Shown: positions 35,949 to 47,900 of the stretch, piece by piece
How positions within the stretch are numbered: position 1 is the first letter of the stretch
Layout of the letters: every line of letters starts with the position of its first letter
DNA from: Tetrastigma voinierianum
Lineage: Eukaryota; Streptophyta; Magnoliopsida; Vitales; Vitaceae
Direction: 5' to 3'
Length of the DNA stretch: 64,000 bases
Assembly (NCBI GenBank): GCA_016808115.1
Contig: JAEQBH010000286.1
Span: 310,001 to 374,000 of the forward strand
Notes under the pieces: model-generated
The model's input: the letters and a program-made list of their open reading frames with translations, nothing else
Told to the model about the DNA's origin: nothing
The model's database searches: none
Translations under genes and position numbers: made by a program

Positions 35949-38900
35949 CTGTATATTGATGGAAATGAGTAAATTAAAAACCAAGTGTTAAAATGCTGGC
36001 AAGATTTTAAGTCAAAACAGTCTCTACTCCCATATGATATTATCCTCCTACTATCTTTACAGTTAGTTAAGTAAATCCTACTTCAGAAGCAGGACCCTCA
36101 GGATTGCATTGACCTATCTACTTAAGCCAAGATTATGTGGCCAAAATCAAGTCAGAGGAGACTACTGGTTTATATGCACTACCGCAAGTCCAGAAAATGG
36201 TAATTAATTTTTTTTTTTTATGGGTAAAAATAAGCATGTATTAACCACAAAAAGAATACAATAGAGCTGCCAAACTGGGAGTGTAAAAAAGGGGAGAAGC
36301 CAAAAAAGGGAGCCAACGCTCAGAAAAACCCACCAACCCAACAAAAAATCATCTATGTGTCTCATCCAAGATAGGTGAAAACTGGCAAAAGACCCAGCCC
36401 CCTATCCCCACTATACACATTCGACCAAGACCAAAAATTACAAAAGAACGAACTCTTTAATATGTTCGCAGAAAAGGCCTCGTTATCAAAGGTCACTCTA
36501 TTTCTTTCACGACACGGTATCCAAAAGAGGAAAAGGGGAGCTGCCCTCCACACTTTCTTACATTTCTTTCCCACTCAAGTTCCTTGCCAAGCCATAAGAA
36601 CTTGCCGAACTGAAAAAGGGAAGACCCACCCGATACCAACAACAACTACATTCTACCAGGCAATGCACAAGAAGATGGTCTAATTTTCCTCCTCCTTCCT
36701 CACTGAGGTAGTACCAAGCTTACTGCGTTCTCCCCTCTTTGAGTTGGATCCAAACAACACCTTTCCCCAACATACCTCCCAAGAAAAAAGCCCACCTTTA
36801 AAGGAACTAAAGGATTCCAAATTGAGAGAACAAGCCAAGGCATTGAGGAAGAGGTGGGGCGGTTCAACACCTCATACATTAGCTTCAATCGAATAATTAC
36901 TCCTTGCTGCTCTCAAGTACTGTGTTGTCTTCTCTCATAAAGACTACTCAAGGCTGAATAAACATGTGCAAAAATTCTCCACTCCCAATCATTAAAAGGT
37001 CTAGACAAAACATGGGACCTGGCTCCACTTTCTAGAACTATCCTGCACTCCCTGATCATAGCCTCTGACAAATTAAACCAAACAAGGCCTTAAATGCTAT
37101 ACAAAGCTTCGCTCCCACACTAAATATCTTTCCGTAAACTAATCGCTTACATCACCAATGAAACTTTTGGCATTATCCAGGATGACCTCCCAATCTTTCC
37201 TGATTTCTTTCCACATGTCCTGCTCCAAATTTTATTCGCCTCCCTACACCAACCCCCCCGCATTCTCCCAAATTCTTTCTCGCTAATAGCCCCCTCCACA
37301 AAGGATTTCCTTTCATTAGCTGCCACAATTCCACTTTCCTAATAAGGCTTTGTTTAGCTTATATGAGCCTCTGACCCCCAAACCGCCATCCTTTTTCTCC
37401 GTGCAGACAGTGGCCCACTTCACCAAATGAGGCTTGTTATCCAAATTACCCCCACATCAAAGAAAGTCTCTCTAAAGTTTTTCCAATCTTTTGCACACTA
37501 AACTCGGGATCCGGAAGAGTGACATGAAATAAATAGGAAGGTTAGACAGGGCCTCGGATAAGTGAAACCCTTACCCCCCTTTAGAAATATATTGGCACTT
37601 CCAAATAGCTAATCTCCTCCTAAATCTTCCCTCAATAGGGTCCCACGTCCCAATAGACTTATGCGGGCCCCAAGGGGGAGACCTAGTACATGGTAGGAAG
37701 GGTTCCGACCTTGCACCCCAGTTCTGCTGCCAAAGCCTCCACATTCCCACTCCCTCCTACAAGGAAGATCTCGCTTTTGCTCAAATTAATTTTCAGCCCC
37801 GAGAGGGCTTCAAACCACAACAAAATCCACCCCAAATAAGCCAATTGGTCAGGATTATCTTTGCAAAACAACAAGGTATCATTGGCATATAGTAGGTGTG
37901 ACAGCACCAGCTCCTCCTCCTCCTCCCCTCTACCTCTAAACTTGCAGCCAGACAAGAAGAACGGTAATTATAATCAATCCTTGTTAAGGAATCATTTCAT
38001 TGTAGAATAAGTTTGTCCACAAGGAACAATACTGAAAGAAAAGCTTCTGCAATTCATAAAATCTATTGCAGTAGATACGGTCTATGTATGAGATGAAGCC
38101 AGCCATTCATCAACATCAACCCGCATATTTTCTTTCTTCCTCAAATCATTCTTCCTTCTCCCTAATAAAATTTTCTACCCACAAAAAATAAAATAAAATA
38201 AAGCAGCTGCAAATGCAGTACATAAAAATTCTAAACAAAAAAGAGCATAATGGGAACATTCTAGGAAGCAATATCATCTCTCTAATACGATGATAACTAA
38301 AATCACATGTAACATAAAAAGGCAATCACTAAATTACAGCATGGAGTTGAGAGACTTACAGTGCACAGAAGAGCAAGTGTTTCTTTCCAGGATTTTAGAG
38401 GTCTGGTGTTAACAAGGCTCATAAGATCATTGTTCACCATTGCAGAAACAACCTGAAAGGGGAAACACCACATCCAATGAGAAGTCCGAAACACCACATC
38501 CAATGAGAACCCCTCTAAATAAATTCATATTGGATTCGTAATTTAAAGAGTACAAGTGTGAATCTGACATAGATCAGAATAATTATTACTGGAAATGATA
38601 AAATGCTTCCAATCCGTCTAGAAACCATTTTCACTTCTCATGACTACCTTTAGATAGGTGAACGGCTCATCTTGAGGTACTGATCACGTGTACTTTCCCA
38701 CAAGGATGAACCACCCACATGAGCAATAACTAAAGCATCAGCCATTTTATTTGCAGCTATACACTGTGCAACTGCCCCCTTGTAGTCTCCAACAACCAAA
38801 GCCCTTTGCACAGCCTCATCAAACACTGGATCAGTACTTTCATCCTGTCCATCCACTTGCTGTATTTGTTCAATGGTAGCAGTCTCTTCAACAACAAAGT

Positions 38901-41900
38901 TATTCACAGAAGTCGATACAGGTGTATCAGCTTTAGGGCTGGGGAGATTGTTAAAGAAATCTTCCCCATTATCTGAAGGGTAGACGGTGGTTTCTTTCTC
39001 CTCAGTATAAGCCACTCTTTCTCAGTCGTCATTTCCTCAAGACTGACAGCATTCACTTCTTGAGAGAGATCATTTTGTACAGTATCTTTTTCTTCATTTA
39101 CCACATTGAAACCAAGGTGAGCAAGCAGCTTTGACCTTGCTGTTCCATCATCTTCAAACATAACCTTCAAGAAGCCCCATGTTTCTCTGTCATCCGAAGA
39201 TCTGTTCAAAGAATTCAAAAGAACAGAGAAATGCAAAGTAACTAGTTAGTAAGTTACTGGAATGATGCAAAGATAAAAGAAAGAGATATATTTCGTTTTC
39301 GGATAATGGCATACTCAGACTCTTGAGACTTTCTGTCACACAAAGCCTTCAATGAAGACCTTTCTCCATTTTGTACTGCACCTTCAAATTCAGAAGAGCG
39401 GGTTACCAAACTTTGCTCTGTAACTAAGCTATGCACATGAACCTGGATGACGGAGGAAAAGATAAATTCAGGTCAAGAAGATGGAATATAAGTGGAAGAA
39501 CTCCCACCAAGCCTACCTCTGAACCTGCAGTGGCTGACTTGCTATGAAATGAAACAAGTTTGCCTCCAAAACCAAATGAAACCCCAGCTGGACGTTTGTA
39601 CCATTTTGGAGCTTTCAGAGGTTCTGCACAACAAAACGTAAGATATGTAACAGTTCTTGAAAGGCTGAAGTTAATAGAAGAAAGAAGAAAGCAGCACAAA
39701 AAATTGCAACGTTTCTTCGAACTTCACCTTCTTCTGCACTGTCTCAAATTTTAAGATTTTCAAATTATTATTTTTTTATCGGTAAAAGGCAGTATATTGA
39801 TCAAACCAAAAAAGCCAGGACAACCCTGAAAGTATACAAGAAGTATACAGAGGGGGCCGAAGACCAAAACAAGAAAGGGCTCGAAAACAAAAAACCTACC
39901 AGCCCAAGAAGTCCGCTAAAGAATGCAAAAAAGACGTCTTACAATATAGCAATCCCCCCCCTAAATCAGGCAACCCCAAGAACAAAGAGATCTAAGAAAA
40001 AAGGACTTCAACCTACTTAAGGAGAAACAATCATCCTCAAAAATAACATTGTTCCTCTCTTTCCATATCGCCCATAACAAGCACAAGGGAGCAGCCTTCC
40101 AAAGTTTTGAATATTTTTTCCTTAAGGGGATACAAATCCAGCCAAGCATCAAGTCTTTCACCCAGAGAGAACAGACCCAATCTCCTCCATGAATTGACAC
40201 AAGGGCAGTCCATAAACTCCAAATCATGGGGCAGTGGAAAATCGTCCTCATGGGGCAGATTTTCAAATTATCACTCACTATTTCCATCCATAACCTTATG
40301 CATTTTCAACACCTTAATTCTGCAGCATCTATGCACTGCTCACTGAAATTGTCACATGAGTTATTCATGTGAAAGACATCTCAGCTAGCTCATATTATTT
40401 TACCTACTCTGACATAAAAGTTGTGTCCTAGGCAGTTTTTTTCTAATTTGCCTTTCTCCATTGCCCAGTTTATATCTGGATTGCAGCTTTGAGCAGCGCA
40501 TATTTTCTCTCTTACTACCCAATACTAGAATACATAAAGTATAACAGCGTTATTTTTATTCATAAATAAGCAAAGGAAATAAAGCATAACATCGTTATTG
40601 ACATTCAAAGAGTACAGTCAATGCATGAACACTATAACATCATAACATTGTGTGGTAGTCATAAATCAGATTGTTATTTGATCCCAGCCTGAATTTAGTG
40701 GCAACACCTTCCACAATCATCTCCACATGTATGAACTTTATATTAGATACAGGAACTGATAACCTAAGAATATATGTAGCTTGTGATGTTAATCAATACT
40801 TCATGATCACAAATGAAAAAATAACATCCAGCATTGACAAAGGCCTAGGAGGGAAACAAGCTGCAGTATTTAATCAAAATTATGTGATCTATCCAGTTAA
40901 GACATTTATGGGCCTATGCTTTTGAATAAGCACAGACAAGTGTATGCATTATGTGTTCCTAGAATGCATACAGATACTGTTACCACATGTCACCACAGTG
41001 ATTAAAAAGTTAAAGTTCACAGCATATTTCCTTGGTACAGTGATTAAAACATTTTAATAACCCATGACACAAAAATTCAATAATCAGCAACAATATAATT
41101 TCCAAACAAGAATAATTCATTCCTAAAAATTGTCACATGCTTCAGCCTAAAATTTGATATCACTTATATTTTAATGCTCATTTCTAATCTTGCTAATGTA
41201 AAATGGAAAGAAAGTGTGAAGTATAGTGATCATTTTTTTTTTTTTTTTAAAAAGTCAAATGTACATGAGCTAGGGTTGAACACCAGATGAATATTTTTAT
41301 CAACAGAGTTTGTAAAATGACAAAATCTCAAGAAACAAATTATGCAATGGAGTTCATTTTGAACATGTATCTGGGACTTGATAACCATAAAGAGAGTATA
41401 AACGTAGTCGATCAGGAAACCCATAATACTTATTAGCCAAGAACTAGATTACCTGCACCAAACTCATTTTCCCCAATGCCAATGCGGCTGCAACCCTGCA
41501 AACAAAAAATATGGATGTTAATTCATGACAAATAATGGTGACAGAATTGATATCTTAAGAAACACTTGACAAATGAAACAAGAAAAATTCTTCCAGAAGG
41601 AAACTGCCAAAACAAACTTCATGGAAACTATATGAGCATATTTGTACCCATCTGCCGGATGTATTCCCCAACACTAAATCTAGTTTCCTAAGCAAAGATA
41701 TAAGCGCAAAACCAATAGATAGTGTTTATGTATGAGAATATCCAAAAGAAAAAGAGGCAAATAGATACGGCTCTAATGTAGATTGAAAAGAGTAGTGGTC
41801 CAGAAATGATAATGATGCAGCACACCCAAGGCAATATCCAAAAAGAAGTGATGTTTAGCAAAGATCTCTCCTTCCACTTGTTTCCACTTTTCATACACCT

Positions 41901-44900
41901 ACCAAAACAAACCACCCACCCAGATCCAAGAACAAACATCTCAGATCTTCACAGAGTTTGCTTTGTTTAGTCAGCCAACCCTTACAGCTTTACAGACAAA
42001 CAGTAGCAAAATAACAATGACAGATAAGACTTTTTTTTTTTTTTTTTTTTTTTATCAATAAGACATTTGTTTTTTTTAATCGCTAAAAAGCAATATATTG
42101 ATAAAAAAAAAAGGACAGAGAGCAACCAAAAAGTATACGACAAATAAGACATTTGTTATCCTTATAAAAGCAATCAATAATCATCCTGGTGGCATGACAG
42201 CGCCTGGGATTGCTTATTATAGAATGGGAAGATGAGGCAGATTTAATACAAGGATTTTTCTACTTCACATACACCTCCAATATAAAACTGGTATCGTCAG
42301 ATCATCCCAGATAAAAACAGTTGTCTAATAAGCAGTTTGTCACCAGTATGATATCTTCATATTACTCTTATTATTCATAATATGCCATTTTTTCCAAACC
42401 CTGGTCCAGTTAAGGAAACAATCTTGGGTTAGAATGCGTAGTTTGCAGGCAAAAAGGAATATTTTTTTTATCAGTCAAGCAAAAACCAATATATATATAT
42501 GGAAAGCGGTCCTTTATGTATTTTTTGGACATTTGGAAGAATTTGATGGTTTGTCCATCCAAAGCCACATTTGTTTTCGTTGCCTTCTTTGGTCAAAGAC
42601 TAAGATACCTGCTAAAAATGGCTCACAAAACATTAATTGTTTCACGACGGGTGGACTGTAATTGAGGATAGGGTTGTTTTTTGCACATCCAATTGATAGT
42701 TATTTGTCTTGAAATATGAGCGGGGATCATGTTTATTTTTTATATCTTCAGCCACCATTTTAGCGCTTCTTCATAATATATACACTTCCTTTTACATATC
42801 CAACAACTTGCACACACATGCAAACAATGTGCAACCTCCTTCTAGCCTCAGTTTCTTATCCAATGGAGCCCCCATACTTCTTGCAATAAAAAAAAATCAA
42901 GAAATCACATAATAAAGCATTTTCTACAAAGGCCTATCAGCATGCAATTTAACCATACCTCAATATTATAAATGCCAATTTTCCCATCAAAGGAAGAGGT
43001 TTGGATATGACTCCAGGTATCTTGCACTATGTATACTGGTGGACTCCAGTTGAAATTAGTAGGCACCACAGACAATCTGCAAAAGAATTGAAAGAATTGG
43101 TACCATCATCGTATCAGAACAAAAGCCAAAAGAATTTCCCCCACATACAAGAAACATTCTAAAGTTATGAAAACACAATATCGGAAAGAAGGCTGAAATT
43201 GAATTTCACTCTACTTCCCTCAGAAATTGTAACCTAACAGATAGTTCGATTGTCCTTGGCACAGGTAAGCAAATAAGAGTTGTCACTGGGACACCATGAC
43301 ATACCACTACTGGTGTGGAGAAAAAGCAGACAAAAAGATGAAACATAAAAGTCAAATAACAAGTCAAATAGAAGCAAGATAACAAAGGAACTTCCATAAG
43401 AGTAGATAATTCAAATCTGAAATGAGGAAACTAGAATAAAATTCATTAGATGTTTCTCATGTTAGAATCCAGATATAGAAAATAACATTAATCAAACTAC
43501 TTTACGACGAAATAAAGTCCAAAAGGAAATCAAGACCTGACTGGCAAGATTCAAATTTTGAAACTCAATTGCAGATTCATTTGTGAAAACTAAAAGGCCA
43601 ATTTACATCCCAACTTAAAGCATAGGAGTGTGTATCAAACTTTTTTTTTTTTTTGATAAGTAAAAAGAAAGAGAGTACAATGGGTAAATCTCTTCCCTTG
43701 TTTTTTTATAAGTCCAAAGAACTTTTTTTTTTAAGTTCTTGTACTGTAGAAAGGAAATCTCTGTCTTCCTTTGTACTTTTATCTTCTTTTTAATATATTT
43801 TTTTGTTTCTGATAAAAAAAAGAGTATAATGAGTATCAACCATTTACATAACTCAAAGGTATTTGCTGAGGTTTGTCATTGAAACCTCGCTCAAGAGGCA
43901 AGAGATTTAGGTTATGATGTGTGAGGCTCCAGGTTCAATTCCTAAGTGGAAAATATTGGTTAGTTTTGGACTTGACTTGAGTCAGAAGAAAAACACAGTT
44001 AACCTCCAGAAGTTAAGTAAAAGTATCATTGTCAAATCATTACAAAAATGGAGTTATTAAGATTTATTTACTTTTCAGAGGAAAATTTTTGTCCTTGGAA
44101 CATGAACCTAGAACTCCTCTGACAAACCCTCCCCAACCCTACACTTGAGTCGGGTACATTATCATGAATGACATCAAGTGCTCTGCAAACTCACTGTGCC
44201 ACACATATAATGAACTGTATTCAATATATTATGCATTTTGTGATACATTAAGCTACCAACTGATAAACATGTACCATACCACTGTTGGTCTGGAGGTGGA
44301 TCCATAACTTAAAAAGCTTTTCTTTTCTATTTAGACCAAAAAATTTCAGTCTCCTGCAACTTGTTAGGCTAAAATAAAATTTGAAAAAAAAAAAACTGCT
44401 TTTCTCTTCTTTATGCCTTTTTCCTTGATATCTAGATTTTTAGTGCCATTTTCCATCTGTCACATGTTTTTTATGAGATTTCAGATCTCTCTGCAAATTG
44501 AACTTGGTTACCCCTTTATATGAATAAAAGATACAATTAAATTACCAATCAAAAAGATAAGTGAATAAATCCAAAACTGTCTGATGAAAAGGGAGCACAA
44601 CGCTAAAGTAAACAAGGATGCACTTTCAAGATGCAGGTTATATAAGGAAAGTGGAACCTTTGGCCCACAGCTTGATTAAGAAAGGCTGATATTTGCTTTG
44701 CCTTCGGTAACATTATAGGTATGTTTTTCTTTTTACTTCTCTTTTAATCAAATGAGTAAAGAGTGTTGAAGGCGTGACATTTTGATAGGACATTCTTAGA
44801 TTTTAATAATAATCACTTTGTGACCTTGAAGTTTGGGAAATTTAGGCATACAAGTAAATTAAAAAATGTCAAAGTTTGATCTTTCTAGCCACATATGTGC

Positions 44901-47900
44901 TAAAGACCTGTTTTGTGTGTGTGTGTGTGTGTGTGTGCACAGAGTTTTCGCATCTATTTATCACTTCATGGAAAATTTTGGAGACACTGAAAGATACAAA
45001 TGCAATACAAAGATGGGAGAACAGCACTATACACATTATATAGAATTTATTATAAAAGCCATGAAATAAATTTGAAAATAAAACCATGAAGATTGCAACA
45101 AGAAATGAAATTCCATTAATCATTTCTTCTAATTATTTAGCTTCACAAACAGACTACTACTTTTCAGAAATGCACGGGTGCAAAGCAAACATATTAATAC
45201 TCACACCATGTAGCACATCACCACAACTCATCTCTCTAAGTACTACAATGGTCACATGTCTCACCTAAGTGTATCAATTAGTAGATTGACAACCACTCCC
45301 TACCCCCTTCTTTCTCAGCACGAGAGAACTTTCTAGGTTAAGTGTGACTCGCATCACTCTTCATATATGCATGATAAAAAGTGGTCTATATGCATATAGA
45401 TATATATATATATATATATGTATAGATAGATAGATAGATAGATAGATAGCTAGATAGGATATAGATGAGCCGAATCTAAGTTCCAGCTGCCAGCAAGGAA
45501 ACCCAGGTGATATGCAACCACCACTGGTCCTACACTTAAATACCTAGACAGAAAATTTGAATCCTTGATCACTGTTAAATATGAATTTTTATCTCTCTTA
45601 CTTCTCATAACATTTAAACAAGAGCTTTGAAAGTGAAGAAAAGATATCATTTGATGCCAACAACAAAACAGGGCTGCTTGCATTTAAAAGCCATTTAAAT
45701 TACAACCATGGAAAACAAAAATATAGTAAGTATCTCATTGTACAGAGACTGTCCTTTAATCCTTCTGGTAATCTGTTATGATTTTATAATGAAAATTACA
45801 AATCGTTAATGGAATTTTTTTTCTGAAAATGGGCATTATTAGAAGAAAGACAGCTCCAACCCAATAGTACAGTAAAAAGTATTCATATCTGATTTTTATG
45901 GGGTAACAAGGATAGTCCAATAACAGGAAACCAGTAAAGCACCAATAGCAAAGATAAAGAAACATTTTTCAACTCTCATACCTTTAGTATGCCCCACAAA
46001 CTCTTTCACTGGTGTTGTGTTACTTATATCCTTAAAGCTGGTTGCAACATCAATGTAAATTATCAAATCTCAAATTAATCACCCTGTAACTTGACACAAA
46101 ATCATACAACCGATCCTTACCCTAAGGGCAGGTGAATTGTCTTCATCTGATGCAACAACTAGCTGGGTGGCAACATCAGGATTCCACTGCAAAACAGAGC
46201 ATCGCCTTCTATTTGAATCTGAAAAACTGTCAATTGGAAATAAATAAAAGAAAGAAAAAAAAAAAATGTTAGGCTACCAAATGATAATGACCAGCAATCA
46301 AATCAATAATGCATCATCCATAAACACCTAAAACTCAGTCCTTAATAGGAACCTACCTTATCACTGGCTTTTGCTTCTTTAAATCCCAAACCACTGGAGA
46401 TAAAGAAAATTTGTGATTAAAACAAACAAAAATAAATTGGATAATAGATAAATTGTGAACATTATCCTTCCTCACCCGTTGTTCCATCAGGCTGAAGTGT
46501 GGATGTTGGTCATATGTTGGACCTCACATTCCAAGATATGAAAGAAATTTCGCTTTGATTAGCAGATCCACTACCCTGCATCAAGATCTCAAGTAAGCAA
46601 TGTCAGATGATTCATAAAGCTATAACATGTAAATTTGCAGGGTGAAAATGGAAAAGATGTTATGCTTCAGAGCCTGCCCACTCAGTTCTCAATAAAAATC
46701 TAATATCATGATTCAAAGTGATATGGTGGGTAATTAAACCAGGACAAAAGCAGGTGATCTTAAAATCCATTGAATACCAAAAAGATCCTCATTATTAGTG
46801 ACATTTTTAAAATACAGATAAAAACTGATATGAACCAAAGATTATCATAAGTCTATCTCCACCATAAAAATGTGGTTAATAAAATAAAAAATCAGCAAAC
46901 CAATACATGACCTTACCATCATATTGTGCCACTTTCTCATTCTTTCAACACATTACTCCTAGTAGAGGAAGGAATGATTTAGAAGTTGTGTATCCATACC
47001 CACAATGAATTGACTGAGCTCTTGGTAAATGGCCAATTTAGGGAGTTCTACTACAATTTTATAATACAGAATAACTGTAGGAGTGGTTCAAGAAAGACTA
47101 GATTTCAGGGTAGAAATTTGAAATAACTGAAACATTCATGGAACAAATTTTTTGAAAAACAAGGCAATCAAGCAAGCATATAGAGTCCAAAAATGCATAT
47201 GGGTTCCATCAAAGTTGAACAGATTAGGACTGAACTAGGTTGTTCCCAAAACAAACTTATTTTAAAAAATTATTTAGATTAAATTATGAATAAGATAATT
47301 AATTGATATATGTTTTATATTGATAGATACAATAATAGCAAATCATGGTAAAACAACATCATATTCAAGATCCCTCTACTAGCACATCATTGAAAAAAAC
47401 TACACCCTGCTCCATTCAAATGAACAAAAAGGCATACTCCTAAACTCAGGTCATACAACTATCCACAAAGCTCAATTTAAAATAACTGAAAACCAAATAT
47501 TGACAAGGATGAAATGAAAAAGAGCAAAAGATGAAATGATACTCAGCACATGACTGATGATGGATAATTCATGGTGTGGAAAGACCCCGAGAGTGATGTT
47601 CCCCTCCCCTATGCTTTGTCTAGATCAAAAGGGCAATGGTGATGCAGGTTTGGGATACTACAAGAGGGGGAAGGGACTTGGAATCTAAGGATTTATGAGA
47701 TCTTCAATGAATGGGAAATGGACTAAATTTAAAATTGTACAAATCTAATGTCGAACAATCAGTTGGAAAGAAATAGATTGCTTTGGAAGGGATAAAATGG
47801 AATCTTCGCAAAGTTTTCAACTCCAAGCTACTGAAGGTAAACCCCAAGTCAGTCCCATACTGAAAGTGCTTTGAACAAATATGCACCCAAAAGTGTGTTT

